Shown here piece by piece: positions 11,961-24,900 of a stretch of 64,000 nt of DNA; the first letter of the stretch is position 1; the number at the start of each line of letters is the position of its first letter. Location: positions 2,798,859 through 2,862,858 of the forward strand of contig NW_019091368.1 of the NCBI RefSeq assembly GCF_001949145.1. The letters run 5' to 3'. The translations under genes were made by a program, and so were the position numbers. The stretch is from Acanthaster planci (Eukaryota; Echinodermata; Asteroidea; Valvatida; Acanthasteridae). Below the pieces are notes generated by a model that did not search any database, had not been told where the DNA came from, and saw only the letters and a list, made by a program, of their open reading frames with translations.

Positions 11961-14650
11961 ACTTTACGGAGGTGTGTCAAAGATCTATTCCACTTTCTAA
12001 GCTACAGATTATGCGTAAGAATCGACGGCGGATCCAGAACCAAATTTTTGGGGGGACCAAACTTCTTTCTTTTTTGAGGGGTAGAAAAACTTGGAATTTT
12101 CTCAGGTAACCTTTTGTGGCCTTTCTGAGTGGGAAGGCTACATTTCAGGGCTTTTTAAAGAATGACGATATAACTGACCAACAATTTCAACCGTCCGCAA
12201 TCAGTTCAATGGGGGAGGGGCTTCGGGTTGGGGGCATGGACCCCCTCCCCCCTATCCACCCCTGAGTAAAATCTTCCAAATCGATACAGGTCTGAGGCAT
12301 TTAATTAAGGGTCTTGGAGAATCCGGTTCATAAGTGTGACGTCACTTCAGTTTAAACCACTTCACATAGAGTTACACCTTGTGTCTATTCAACCAATGAG
12401 AGCGAATAATTTGTGGTGCGTGCGCATGTATGACGACGTCACTTACAAACCCGATAGACTAACCGATTACACGTCATGACTGTCGTGGCGCCGTACTCAC
12501 ACGCACATTCATTAGCTTGACGCACGCGTGCATCGGGCAAATTACTTGCATTGATCGAAGAGGTATGTAACGTGCGCGTACCACCTGTCCGTCAGCGTTG
12601 TGTCGCCGCAGTAAATGAGCCCCGAGCTGAAACAATTAAGAGAGGGCGACATTTTCCGAGCCACGGAGGCTCTGTTGGTCAGGACTGCACTTAGCTGGTT
12701 CACAAACGAACCATGAAAGGCACGCGTTACAATTGCGCCGCTGTAAACACAATGAACACGCCATACCAACATGGCTCCTTTCAACTGATGGGTGGTGCTC
12801 CTGCTTAAGGCGGATTACACTACATGTATAGGGCAGAGATTAAGTGTTCCCTATGTTTCATGAAAAAATTCCAAGAATTTTTTTGCTCTCCCATTTCTCC
12901 CCCCCCCCATTTTGGTCTTGATCTAGCCTTGTTCGCGAAGCGCTGGTAAACGCTGAAGCTTCGCATTTGATGCCGACTCAAGGTTTACCAAGCTGAATCG
13001 GTTAGTGTGAACCTTTAAAGTGTACCTGCAAAGAATTTGTCTTAGACACAAGTTTTCTTCAACTTTGCATTCTTCTTCAATGTATAAAACTCTTTCTAAT
13101 TCCTTTTTGGTTGTTTGACAATTGCACTTATTTAAAGAATTAAAATTGCACATGCTTGCCCGGACACCTGAGGGCGCTGTTGCTGTGAAGTCATCTAGGA
13201 AGGACATGGTTCTATGCATATGTGTTTCTGTTCAAATTGTGAACCCAAAATTTACTTACTGAAATCAATTCAGAGTGAAGGATCGATGCTTCATTATTTC
13301 TACGAATCAGCAAAAAGAAAAGACGGAGTCCAGGAAAACCTACAAGATGTGCAGGCCTTTTTTTATGTACAAATCAATATAACATTGAGGCTTTCTTTAC
13401 GGGGATGACATCACAGTTTGCTCACGAATACAGAAATCCTCGTTACCATAAAAACCAAAAAGGCAGTAAATACACTTTGAAACAGTGAAACAAAAGTTGA
13501 AAATATTATCTGAGACACAGAGGTGCAATTGAGGCTTTTATGGAAGAAATGATTGCAGCTATCATTTGATTAGAAAAAGATACCGGTGTGTTTGTGTGGT
13601 TGTGTGTTCTTACACAATGCAGTGTTTTCAAAAACCCTTAATATTTTGGGTAGATTCCAAAATTTTTCCTTGGCCTTGGGCCCCAGGCTAGCCCAGTTCT
13701 GCCTTGAAGTGTGGGGAAAATATACACTGCAATAAAATTTAATACCATCGATGTTGTCAGAGGAACATGACTGGTGTAGTCCTCCAATAATGCCCACGGT
13801 GTTAAATTAACACCAACGCAACACCGCTGTTTTAGCGGTGTACAGTTCCCCCTAAGCTATGTTGTGTTTCAATGTCCCATTTGTTACCTTATGCAGGATT
13901 TCGGTTCAAGATGACTTGTGTGGTCCCCTATTTTCTCGCATATACTTTAATCATTTATTATTTAGAATGGAAATTAATGGCCACTGGAGGTGTTTTGAAG
14001 GACAAAGGGAACTTTGGGCTTGGTCCCTTCAATTTTCTTGACCTGTACTTAGAAAGACATTGATGTGTATCTTATTGAAACTTCATGGATATTTTTCGTA
14101 AATAGACTTTCCCAAATATAAAGGTAAAATTCTCAATAAAAATTAAACACAACCCCTCTAACCACTAAGCAAACAAATACAAAATCATACGGTAGCTGAA
14201 TAAATAAACAGGAAAATGTGATTTTCACTTTTACCCGATGTCACCCTCACTCACTCCCTCACGTTTGTCAAAGGTTATTTACTTAGTTTTCAAGCATTTT
14301 GAAAAAAAAAGTTGTGGCGCCCTCTCATATTAACTCGAGAATTTTTTTGTCACATCGCACCTGGAACTTATAATTCACCATTTGTGCATTCTGGTCTTAA
14401 ATAATGTCGCCATCAATACTCCACGATAAAAAACTTGCACACTATAGTTTGACGGACGAGTTTGCCACGGTTTGATCAACCTCGTTTCCATGGTGTCGAC
14501 CAGTGCGCCCAAATAAAGTAACCCCGGGGGACAATTTAGCAGTTTGCCCATGGTTTTTAAAAGTGGCGCATTGCCTAAAATAATTGTCTCGCGCCCAGTG
14601 CAGTCGATGTATAGGAATGTTTTGTCTGTGAAATCGGCGGTTTCTAGAAA
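11961..14650. other. Intergenic region between the two GT31 copies
   Basis: AT-rich spacer between the two co-oriented GT31 genes. It holds the 3' flank of copy 1 and the promoter of copy 2. A short palindromic repeat lies at 13798-13841. A C-run occurs near 12900. ORFs are short and unsupported. No third GT31 copy or fragment was found by eye. Confidence 0.5.
13798..13841. repeat. Paired short palindromes (GGTGTTAA...)
   Basis: GGTGTTAAATTAACACC is a perfect 17-base palindrome with a central A. It is followed at once by ACACCGCTGTTTTAGCGGTGT, a hairpin with 8-9 bp arms. Two adjacent hairpins of this kind are typical of the tip or remnant of a small palindromic element. There is no coding content. 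Confidence 0.5.
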
Positions 14651-14668
14651 ATGCCCATCAAACGCTTG

Positions 14669-14892
14669 GTAAGTTTCCGTAAATTAAGACCACAAGAAGG
14701 CGGTCAGTATTTTGTGTGTGAGTCCTATTTCAATATACCGTATTTGATTCGTCCAGTTGGCACTGCGACATCGACCGCCTGTCTTACGCTTCAGTGCTTG
14801 TTCGACAACGTGACATTAATAAAGACGAAAAAAGAAACAAAACAAAACAGGTGCTTCCTTGCTGCCATTATTCTCTGCCATTGTGGTGGCAG
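14669..14892 (+). other. Probable 5' intron of GT31 copy 2
   Basis: Donor GTAAGT at 14669 and acceptor CTGCCATTGTGGTGGCAG ending at 14892. GT31 copy 1 has the matching acceptor context immediately before its start (CCGCAG|GCCTCCAGGAATCATG versus GGCAG|GCGTGCTGGAATCATG). This supports a shared 5' intron and an ATG 13 bases into the coding exon in copy 2. Splicing is inferred from sequence only. Confidence 0.55.
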
Positions 14893-14905
14893 GCGTGCTG
14901 GAATC

Positions 14906-16042
14906 ATGTACTTCACCAAGACTAAGGCCCAAATTGCCACAAGAATCGTCTTTGTGGCTATCATCTGCTGGATTGCTGTCCAGAAAATGACAAGATTACG
15001 AAATTACAGACAAAACTCTGTGTTTAAACCATCTGTTGACCCGAAAGAACAACCTACCTTGCGCACCAAGCCACCCCTTATTAACAAAAATGCGAAAGTG
15101 AACAACAGCAAGAACGTGCAAGCTACCTCCAACAGTAAGACCAGAAGCATCCCCATGTACTCCGACAAGGTGATCGGCCCGCTCCCTTATAATTTCACTC
15201 TGACCAACGGGCATGTATGCATGCAGAATGCGACGAGCCAACGGGACGTGTTCTTACTGATTCTGGTGAAGTGCCGGCCAGGAGGGAGCTCCCGGAGGGC
15301 GCTCATTCGAAAAACGTGGGGAGGGGTGCGAAAAGTGGACGGCCGACAAACGCTGACCATGTTCCTGCTTGGAAAGGCCGTAAGTTCAGCTCAGAACGCC
15401 ATGGTGACCAACGAGAACAGCCAACATCATGATATCATACAGAGCGACTTTGTAGACAGTTATCTAAACTTGACTCACAAGACCATGATGGGATGGCGAT
15501 GGGCCTCCACGTTCTGCCCGGGCGCTGAATATGTGGCCAGCGCCGATGACGATGTGTTGCTGAACGTGTACAATATCGTCAGACGACTGGCCAAGAGGCC
15601 CCGAACCAAGTACGGCGAAGGATACCTGCTGGTTGGAAAAAAACCGAACCGGAAAAAAAACACGAAGTGGCACACCACAGAGAAACTGTACCCAGAGCCG
15701 ACGTATCCTCCCCATTTCCTTGGGCCATGCTACGTGTTGTCCGGTGACGTCGTGGCTTGGTTCCACAAGGAGTCCCCGCACGTGCGGTTCTTGCCGTGGG
15801 ACGACGTCTACGTCGGCATGATCTTGAATAGGCTGGAGGTAACCTTGACGAACGTACCACGTTACATCGTATTTGCGAATAGCTACAAAGCTATCGAGGC
15901 TGCTCTTGACGAAGGCCAAGCAGTGCTCGTTGGCAATCAGAATCTATTGATTAAGGACAGTGGTGGAGGGGAAGCACTCTTAAAGATGTGGGAAAACTTA
16001 ACGCAGAAACACAACGCGGAAAATCACACAAGGGAATATTAA
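14906..16042 (+). CDS. Beta-1,3-galactosyltransferase-like GT31 protein, copy 2 (378 aa)
   Basis: Paralog of the gene at 10,821, with the same plan: basic tail MYFTKTKAQ, hydrophobic anchor (ATRIVFVAIICWIAVQ), stem, then the GT31 domain. It keeps ALIRKTWGG, YVASADDDVLLN (metal-binding DDD), EPTYPPHFLGPCYVLSG and WDDVYVG, so it is predicted active. An in-frame ATG at 14651 would add 85 residues. I prefer 14906: a strong donor (TTG|GTAAGT) follows the upstream ATG at 14669, and a good acceptor (GTGGTGGCAG) ends at 14892, so 14669-14892 looks like a 5' intron. The joined upstream ATG then encodes a short overlapping uORF. The stem region differs strongly from copy 1, while the start of the catalytic domain is nearly identical in DNA. 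Confidence 0.9.
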   Translation: MYFTKTKAQIATRIVFVAIICWIAVQKMTRLRNYRQNSVFKPSVDPKEQPTLRTKPPLINKNAKVNNSKNVQATSNSKTRSIPMYSDKVIGPLPYNFTLTNGHVCMQNATSQRDVFLLILVKCRPGGSSRRALIRKTWGGVRKVDGRQTLTMFLLGKAVSSAQNAMVTNENSQHHDIIQSDFVDSYLNLTHKTMMGWRWASTFCPGAEYVASADDDVLLNVYNIVRRLAKRPRTKYGEGYLLVGKKPNRKKNTKWHTTEKLYPEPTYPPHFLGPCYVLSGDVVAWFHKESPHVRFLPWDDVYVGMILNRLEVTLTNVPRYIVFANSYKAIEAALDEGQAVLVGNQNLLIKDSGGGEALLKMWENLTQKHNAENHTREY

Positions 16043-16161
16043 TTGAAAGACGGTACGTAAACTATATAGGCATGTCCCCTCTCCAAAATCAATCCTTTCC
16101 AACAGTGTGTCAATTCTGGGATTCTATACACTAAGACTTTACGAATAATCATGTGTCTGAA

Positions 16162-16272
16162 TGCGATGGTAAGAATAATTGCATGAGGTGACAGATGAAA
16201 CGGTCTATCCCACTCGCCTCGTGGAATAAAGCGTTTTGTCTGTCACCGATTGCAGTTATTCTTATCATTGCA
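16162..16272. repeat. Imperfect inverted repeat, about 111 bp
   Basis: The left arm TGCGATGGTAAGAATAATTG and the right arm, read back as TGCAATGATAAGAATAACTG, pair over about 40 bp including GGTGACAGA. This is a MITE-like hairpin just downstream of GT31 copy 2. It includes the AATAAA at 16225-16230, so the element may supply the polyadenylation signal. Confidence 0.6.
16225..16230 (+). terminator. Possible polyadenylation signal of GT31 copy 2
   Basis: AATAAA 183 bases past the stop codon of GT31 copy 2, in the loop region of an inverted repeat. It is the first canonical signal downstream. Confidence 0.4.
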
Positions 16273-18240
16273 CGAATGCGAAGCATTCATTATTTGTTTT
16301 ATGTAACACCAGTATAAATCCCCGTCATCTGATTTTCAGAGCACAGCTTGATAATTAATTAATTCAAACTGGAAGCTGTCCAGTTGTGAATCTGTTAATT
16401 TTTCGACATGATATTGCCGAGCTCGTTTAATCGTTTGGCAGCATTGGATCTGTTTCCATATGTTGGCAGCATCAGCATTACTTACAAAAACAAGTTCTAA
16501 TAATTATGTCGTAGAATTGTGAACGGCTGAGCTTGATCGCTCGTCATTTTGCCATAAAAAACCTGCGCCACTAGACGCTGCACTGCAGTTCAATCGATCC
16601 GGAGGTGTTCGTTATCCATTTCTAACGCGCAGTTGTTTCAAATAGTAATTACACCGACTTCACTACCGCTGTTTTTTAAACATTTTTCCGGATTCATGTG
16701 AAAGGATGACTCCTGTTTTATAGACTCCTAACTATCATTCATGACAGCAGTCATTGTTACGTAGGCGTACGCAATACAACTTATGAGTCCTTGTTTCATG
16801 AAAGCAAAATTTTCAGCCTACAGCGTAAACGGCTAATAACTTTGTCACATGCAGCTGCGCAGCACGCGCAGTGTTTAAAGAGAAAGTGCAGTTGGCTGCC
16901 AATAGTTCCCAAATACTGACCGCTTTGAGTGGTATAGTAAAACTAGCCCCCTCAGTGATCCATGGAGAATCATTCCATTTTCCTGAGACAAAGTCAAGTG
17001 AAAATAAAATGCTTTGTGGATCACCATGCGAGGATAGTTCACTCTATCAGCCAATACTTGTTTGATAACACCTCTCCCATAGATTCGCTTGATCTAAGCG
17101 ATAACTGATTAATTTAATTTGATGCTTGTGTCACGCCCATAAAATATATCCCAGTCTCATTTTATTTAAAGAAGGTTCATCGATATTCATTTCTTATTAA
17201 TATTCATATTCATGGTCCAATCACAATCGTCCGTTGACAAAATAGCTATTTTGAATACGGGCCGTAAGCGTCATTCCAGTAGCTGGATCCGAGGGAACAC
17301 CTTCAAACTGTTTCCTTTCCAGTATTCATTTTTTATTGTTTCATTTATTAAGCTTTAGTTATATTGACATTAATCAGTTCTTATTACTTTGATTATGCAA
17401 TACTTGCCATTTTTAGCATAACAGGTCTAAATGGTGTAATTTAAGGAAACTGTTGTAGACGATGTAGTGAAGGTCTGTACGAAGGCAGTACTTTTGTTTT
17501 GTAACAATTCTTAAAGATTCTCAATTTTTTTCGTACACTAAATGGACACAAATTACGTTTCAAACATTATGCTTGTCTTTGAAAGCACTTGTGTCAAGAG
17601 CTGGTTCCTTTCTTCCCCTTAGTTTCTTATGTGGAATGTTCGAATTTCATGAACTTCTAAAACGGCGGCTTTCAAGGGTTTTTTGCGGGAAATAGCGCCA
17701 ATCGTGAAAATATGCCATCTCTTAGTACTGTGTGTTAATTCACCGGCACAAAGTGGCAAGTTAACTACCAGTAACCATTTGATTGACATATTACATCATT
17801 AATATTACTAAGTCATTCCAATGCCAGCTTGATCGGAGGGAACACCTTCAAACAGTTTCCTTTCCAGTTATATTCATCTTTCAGAATAAACCAGTTGAGT
17901 CCTCTGGCCCCTTTTGATGGCTCTGGCTACACCAAGGGCCACACGTAAAAAGACTGTCACTTTAATGCGCGCAAAGCACTGGCATTTGAATACAATGCCA
18001 GTGGTCATAGGTTTTGGTTGACTAAAGGGCATAGTATTTTGGTTGCTAAGTTGGCCGTGAAAAGCAACCCAGTGAAACTAGCAAATGCCATCCTCATAAG
18101 AAAATATAAATTATTTGGATTTATTTGTACATTTTACCATAAAAAGGTATTTATGAATGGAATTAGAATTTCCACGGGTCCGTTAAACTATACTAAAAAC
18201 CAGCTAAGGGGCTGGCGACAACAATAAATCGTCCATCCGA

Positions 18241-18384
18241 TGGGAGACTTTGAGACGCTGGCGGCAGCAGGCATACCAGTCGTTTTTCAAGGCATTCACG
18301 AGCTTGAAACTATGCGGGCGCATGCTCAGAACTGGGTAAAAGGACCAGTATGGCTGTCGTCACCAAGCGTCTCAAAGTGTCCCA
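18241..18384. mobile_element. MITE-like inverted-repeat element, 144 bp
   Basis: The left end TGGGAGACTTTGAGACGCTG and the right end, read back as TGGGACACTTTGAGACGCTT, pair. Pairing continues about 41 bp in to CATACCAGTC / CATACTGGTC. There is no ORF. The hairpin form suggests a small non-autonomous DNA element. Confidence 0.65.
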
Positions 18385-20559
18385 ACGCATTTTAATTCCC
18401 CTACCAAATTGCTTTGTTTGTTCTGCTAACTTTCTTGTACTATGCAGCATAAGGTTAGACGTCTCTTATCAGTGCACAGCCGTTTGTAACATTTAAGGTG
18501 TTAAGGTGTTTATAAGATGTTTCAGATTTTTAAGTTTTTGTCAGATTTCTCAAAAGAAAAAAATGAATTCAGGTTCAGTATGCATGAGGACTACTAATTG
18601 AGTTTTGCAGTTAGATCAGATACAGAATGGTTATTATCTTGACATGAAATATAAAATATTTATTTTCACGGTTTGTTGTTACAAAAGACATGACATGGCA
18701 GAATTGGTCACGAAATTTAAGCCAATAAGTAGGCTAAGCACTGGTGGTCTTTTCCAACTATTAATATTCAGAACTGATAGGCAGCTTTTGCGCTGTTTCT
18801 TCGCTTCTTGCCATGAATTTAAACGTCGAAATTTTAAAACAAAATGCATCCCTCTGAGATTGCGAACGGGAGATACTCTCTGTCTTTAGAATTGTCCAAA
18901 GCGAACCTTAAAAAGAATCTTTTCCAGGGCTGTCACCGAAAACAGAGACTGTATAGTCATTTAAGGGACACACATCCCTGACGATGGTGGATCTTCTGTA
19001 CAAGGTGAACGGAGGCAAAATGGAAGTCACTGAAAATAATTATGAAATTTGCTCAGACATTGATCTTTCCAAAATCAAATATTATGCCAACAGTCACTAA
19101 TCCGATCTTGAACATTAGAACACAATTTCACCAATTTCGCATGTAACATATCCCAAAATTAATGCTCCAACAAATATACTGTCAATTCAGTCGGTAAGTT
19201 CTTTAATGATCATACTTTATTTCCCGTCCGCTAATCGTCCGCTACAAAAAATATGGTAGTAAAATGATACTGTAGTTTCCTTTGATGCGAAATTGCAAAA
19301 TCGATATTCTTTATACCTTTGCGGCTTCCTCCACTACAATAAGCCTGTCATGCGCAAGCTTGACCGTCTGTTTGTGAAATGGAAGAAATCGATATTCTTT
19401 CCAATCCCTGTCGGGTGTCGTTCAAGTTGCAGACCAGCCAGTGTCTGTGAGTTTGTTTCTGCATTCAATTGGGGACCCTGAACAATAGCGGACAATAAGG
19501 TCCCCGACTGACAGAGGGTCCCCGATTGACAACTGTGTTCAAAACATATGGGTGGTCTTCTAAAACAGTACAAACTAAAGAGGAACAATAGGGGGTCCCC
19601 AGTTGCAGGCAAATACACACTTGTGTGTGTGTGTGTGGGGGGGGGTGTCTCTTCGTGGGACTGTGAAATTCAATCACCCCAACCATGGTAGTTATAATAT
19701 AAATAAGACGGTACCGGATGCATTGATTTTACAGTGCACTGGTGATAATTCATCAATGTACTATGGACAAAGCAGGGAACACGAAAAACTGGCGGGAAAT
19801 TCACCTGATTCTGTCCTTTCCTTGAAATCGGTCTTTACAGCGTTGTGCAAGCCCACACAGTAGGTCTCCACTCACTGCATTGTATAGGCCGCTAATAAAG
19901 AAGTAGGACCTCACAGGGACCTGAATCAGAACACATAAATGCTAACTACCCACAGCGCAGCACACCATGCCAGCACAGACCGTTAAGAAAACTCCGCCAT
20001 ACACGCCCTCTAAGGAGTGGTGACGTGGCTTATATCGCGGTCGCAGTAGTGTTCCCATTTGATTTTCCCCTGCTAACTTCCCGTGGCTGCGCGGAAATCT
20101 TTCCGTGGCTACGGGGAAATGTTTCGTGACCACTTTCCGCCCGGTGGTTTTACTTCCCTGTCGAGGTAAATTGACAGGGACGTCAGTTTACCTTATGTCC
20201 CAATTCGATTGGATTTTGTATTTTGTCATTCTCCAGGAAAGTCAAGCTTCAGTTACTCCTCCCCCCAAAAAAGCCAATTCAAAGACGGCCCCAGGATTTA
20301 AAATTTACCACGCCCACCAACGAGGCGATGCGTAACGAATACTGAGCCCAATCGGAGATAATTGAGGAATACGAGGAACACCACGGAGGGTTTGTTAAAT
20401 TTGAATAATTAATTAAACTGTACAATATAATGCGAAGATGTATAAAGGTGCCAAGATGACCGACGGTGTGGAGCCCCGACATCGAACTACGTGGGTACCA
20501 CCCGAGACGGATTAAGTACAGGGGCCCTATGGCTCATGGAAAATGCTACTGTAAAACCC

Positions 20560-21430
20560 AAGCGTTTACTTTCTAAACATAAATTAAACGCAAATCTGTA
20601 ACACTTTTAAAACATTTTGATACGTTTATAAATAAACACAAACGACAAATTTATATGCTGAACACACTATTTTATTTAATAAACGCAACGTAGGCCTATG
20701 TTTATGATGAAATATGTGGATGTGCTTGGCATATGTTAAACACTTTTTAATTATAAACCCATAAGAGTGTATACTGCTTAAACGCCTAAACGTGTGTATT
20801 GGGTAAGGATGACGTACAGGTGTTCAAGTCATACGCAGTGACGTGAAGAGTGGCAAGCCAACTGCAACAACTTAAAAGGGGAATAAAAATGGTTCAAAAA
20901 CAGTTGGAAGACCTTATTTTTCCAGAAAGTTGTCATCCATCCGATATTCTGAAATATCTATGCACGTTATATGCACGAACCTGAGTTCGAAACGAGTAAA
21001 TGCAACTCTGATAAGTCCAATTTCTCCACCTTTGCAACTAACAACAGCCAGCAGACATGCGGGCCGGGGACGCGGAAAGAGATCGAAGTGCGCATGCACG
21101 TGAGTGTACATATTGCGCACGTGCCTGGGCGGTACAACTGAAAGCATTGTCTGAACACGGTATTTATTTTTGGTGTGGTAATCAAGTGATAATCCACTCG
21201 GCATCCATACGTTATATCGGCTTAAATTAACCACTGACAACACGAGAATTGAATTTCATCGGCACTTAAGAGTATTGGAGGAAAATAATGAAATTCACGT
21301 TTTAGCTCCTATAAACAGGCGTTTAATGTCCCGATGATAAACACTTTATACGTTGAACACGTTCATGTCCAAATGCATCGCGAGTTCAAATGTTTAATGT
21401 GTTTAGTTCATAAACGCGTCGAACGTTCGG
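20560..21430. repeat. Region rich in TAAACGC/GTTTA motifs
   Basis: Between about 20560 and 20800 at least eight copies of a T-A-A-A-C core occur (ATTAAACGC, AATAAACAC, AATAAACGC, GTTAAACAC, CTTAAACGC, CTAAACGTG and others). Further ones lie at 21300-21420 (GCGTTTAATG, GATAAACAC, CATAAACGC). Spacing is irregular, so this is not a simple tandem array. It may be a decayed repeat or one element with repeated subterminal motifs. Confidence 0.35.
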
Positions 21431-21905
21431 AGGTTTTTCCCCGAGCCACAGAGGGAATACTCCATGGAGCACCGGATGAACCACGTGTACCCATAAACCG
21501 CGAAATAAAATAGTCAATATTTGTTTCAAATCACCCCTGCCAAAGAAGCTACCTGGTTCAAGAGATAACCGAATAATGTGCTCTGACTGCATATAAAAAT
21601 ACGTCTGTCTGAACAGGAAATCTGTTTGAAATCTACCAGCACTTGTCCAAATTTCCTCTTCACACGTTTGAACCTAGCTCTCCGGCATACGCTCAAAGCG
21701 CATATCAATATGCATTTGCATACAATGTCGGTGGTCATGCGTATAGGTCTTTGGTTAGTACGGGCACTGAAGATTGATAAAACAGCGAAATGCCAGGTGA
21801 CTGTAGCTCTCGGCCAATCAAGTTACAGAATCTTTGGGTGAGGTGTTATAAAAACCCCTATATATATATAGCACCACCCATTATTAGGTTCATTTCTACC
21901 GAGTT

Positions 21906-24900
21906 TTAACGATCGGCAAAAGGTCGGGATTCGTCCACGTTCTTACTATTCCCCATCATAACCCACTCCAGAAGCAGCGACACCAACGGCAGCGTCAACA
22001 TACCTCCCATGACGAAAAAGGCCAAGTCAAAGCTACCGGTCTCGTCGTATATCCAACCTATGAGAGGTGATGAAGTTGAAATAATGTATTAGTGGGCCCG
22101 CCAAATACAGAAAAGCCCTATAGAAAAACAATTTACCGTATGTTTTGGTTACAACAGGCACCAAAACGGTTACAAACGACATGTGGGTGGATGCCATTGT
22201 CCAGTCAAGATTCAAGGTCATATTCAAGTTCAAAAAGCTAAAATGAAGTCAGATGTCATTTTTAAAAAAAATCGTGCACCATTCTTCCATTGAATATTTT
22301 ATCTGTCTACAAACAATATGTTTGTTGTTGTTTGGCTGTCCCAAGGTTCTTAACCGACAATAATCATTTCAATAAAGTTTCCTGAACTTATATTTCAAAA
22401 CAGAGCAGACACTGTTTGGCAACAGGAAGCTCACGTTAGAAGTGTGGTTTGCTTTAAATAACAACGTGCGTCTTGTTTAATAATGTCTTTGTCTTTGTAT
22501 GGACGCATGTCTCAAAATACAAAATGCCCCTTGGATTAATGACAAACTTCGTGAGACCCCTCTCTCGTGGCACAGGGCCTAGCCCTTCTCTTACGAGCAA
22601 TTCCTTTTCGAAAATTTACAAGAGAAATGCGATTGGGGGGGGGATTAAAATACCCCGCATCAGAGCTGAGGCTTTTTTTCTGCTGTCTCTTACAGCAGCT
22701 TTATAAAGTGGGAATGGGATTTTTATGCCAGTAAATGCACGCCCGACGATCGATTTCTGCAGAGCAGTTAGGCAAATTATATTGTTGAAAAATTTTTATA
22801 ATAAACGGATATTCAGGTTTCAAAATGGTGATTGCCAGCTGATGAACACAAATAAACTCTTACACGTAAACGTGCTGGTACATATTAAAAGAACCAGGTT
22901 GGAAGTTGACGTGCAGGCCTACGTGTTTAAACTAAGGTTCTGATATGTGCGGAATTGCACGATAGTGCCCTATAGGCAGATACCAATTTAAAACCCACTT
23001 ACATATCCTATACCAAATGCACTTTATTTTAACCCATCCGTCCTCGAATACATTACAAGCGACAGCTCGGCTTAAGAACAGTAAGCTAACTTGGTTCCCC
23101 ATTCAGTGGCTGTAACACCACATTTTCAAGAATTTGGAAAATCAAGCTCTGCTAACAGCCCAACAAATGCTTTCGCGAGGCAGAGGTATCTAAGCTGATC
23201 ATTAATGATTTCTACGGTGGCCCACAACTGTCACGGCAAAAGCAAAAGGGTCACGGCAAAAACAAAGGGGTCGTGGCAAAAGCAAAAGCGCCACGGCAAA
23301 AGCAAGTTCCCCCAACCTTATCAAGAAAATAAGTCAGGTCTGCCCAGTCCTAACATACGACCCAGCGTATGGGGTTCCTTCATGCTTATTGCCTTGCACT
23401 ACAAGGTGCTTCCTCCATCTAAAACATCTCTAGGAAGAACCACGCCCCTGATTCAAAAAAGCCCAGTTCTGTCTTACAAACCTAAATATGTGTGTTGATA
23501 AAAAAGTCACATTTTCTCACAATTTACAACTTTCCAAAAATAGTTTAAACGTAATAAAGAGAGTGTTGCCTTTCTTTTTTTGGGGGGGGGGACTTACCAA
23601 TTTTGCAAGATTAAAATGTCAAAAAACTGGGGAGGGGGGTGTCCCCAAGTACATATATATACAATCCCCTGCACATCAGCCTATAGGTAAAAAAAAATAA
23701 ATATTGCAGACACAATAGGAGGGCGCTATTCGGTTTGAGCACAATCTTTTGCGTTCCAGAGGTTTGCTCCAATTTTACCCTCTTCAAATAGCGCCCTCCC
23801 ACTGTGGCAAACACCCGGTTGCAGGGAGCTGAACACGTCATAAAAATGTCTCATCTTACACCAAGATCTTGCCGGGGAACTTTCTCTTTTTATCTTAACA
23901 CTCTTAGCTGTTACATTGTCAATTGAAACGAGAAATGTAGAATACCCATTTCATCCATTCCATGCCAAATGGACAAATTCAGCAGCTACCTTCGTAAGTA
24001 TATGGCACCAATGTTTGCAAAAAGCCCTTTTACTGGACAGTTGACCGTTGAGGGATTTTTAGCACTTCATGTTGCAAATATTCCCGAGAATGGTCCGTCC
24101 AGGTGCTTACAATACTGGTGTCAAATCATGGGTCAACTATCACGCTGAAATTCCTTGATGGGTTCGTCAAAAAAAGGGAAATGCATTGGTGGCAACAGTA
24201 GAGAAACTGTCGCACTTCTTACAGCCTTATGGGGCTAATAAATGAGTACTTTCTGTGCTTGGTCCTGTTCTTCCAGATGATTTTTAGGTTCAAATTACGT
24301 TAAAAAGTTCAAATTACGTAAAAAAGTGTTATAATTATTATGTAACAATTATGACAATTATTAATCTGTCTAGCAGGAATGTTAGGTATTGATTCACCAA
24401 AATAGAGATATTTGATGACAAAAGACTACATAAATTGTGGTCCAATTCTTGGAAAATAAAAGAAAAAAACAACTTTATAGTCCCATCTGACCTTTGCCCA
24501 GGAATTGACCTTTCGGGTCAAAATCGAGGGTTGCATCCACCTGCATTTCCTCTGCTTTTCTGTGACTGATTGATCTAAATGGCAGCCAGCTATTACCAAA
24601 AAAGAACCCCCAAAGAAAAGAACAAAAAAGAAACAAGAACAAACAAAAGGAAAAAAATGTTTCTGTCCCTTAGGTTTATTTGTATAAAAAAGAGTAATTA
24701 TGATATTCTAGTGCTTACAAATCTCTTATTTGTACTCATATGCAGATGGTCAAACCTTGGTATAAAAATGGTATATTACATTTATTTTTTTAATTGTAAA
24801 CTTACTTTCTGCGGTGGTTCCATTGCCCATGCAGAAAAAGGTAATTCAAGCCCGTTCGATAGACGTCAATTATTAGGACTATAGCAAATAGATACACTTG

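Larger units (their letters stand above)
16273..21905. other. Intergenic region; no gene seen
   Basis: About 5.6 kb of AT-rich sequence between the convergent GT31 copy 2 (+) and transporter copy 2 (-). It contains an inverted-repeat element at 18241-18384, a (TG)n followed by G9 near 19622-19643, and a cluster of TAAAC/GTTTA motifs (20560-21430). ORFs are up to 109 codons but lack splice context or recognisable domains. Confidence 0.5.

Noticed and set aside
15464-15919. Minus-strand ORF of 151 codons
   Set aside because: Antisense shadow of GT31 copy 2; a similar shadow exists in copy 1, as expected from shared DNA.
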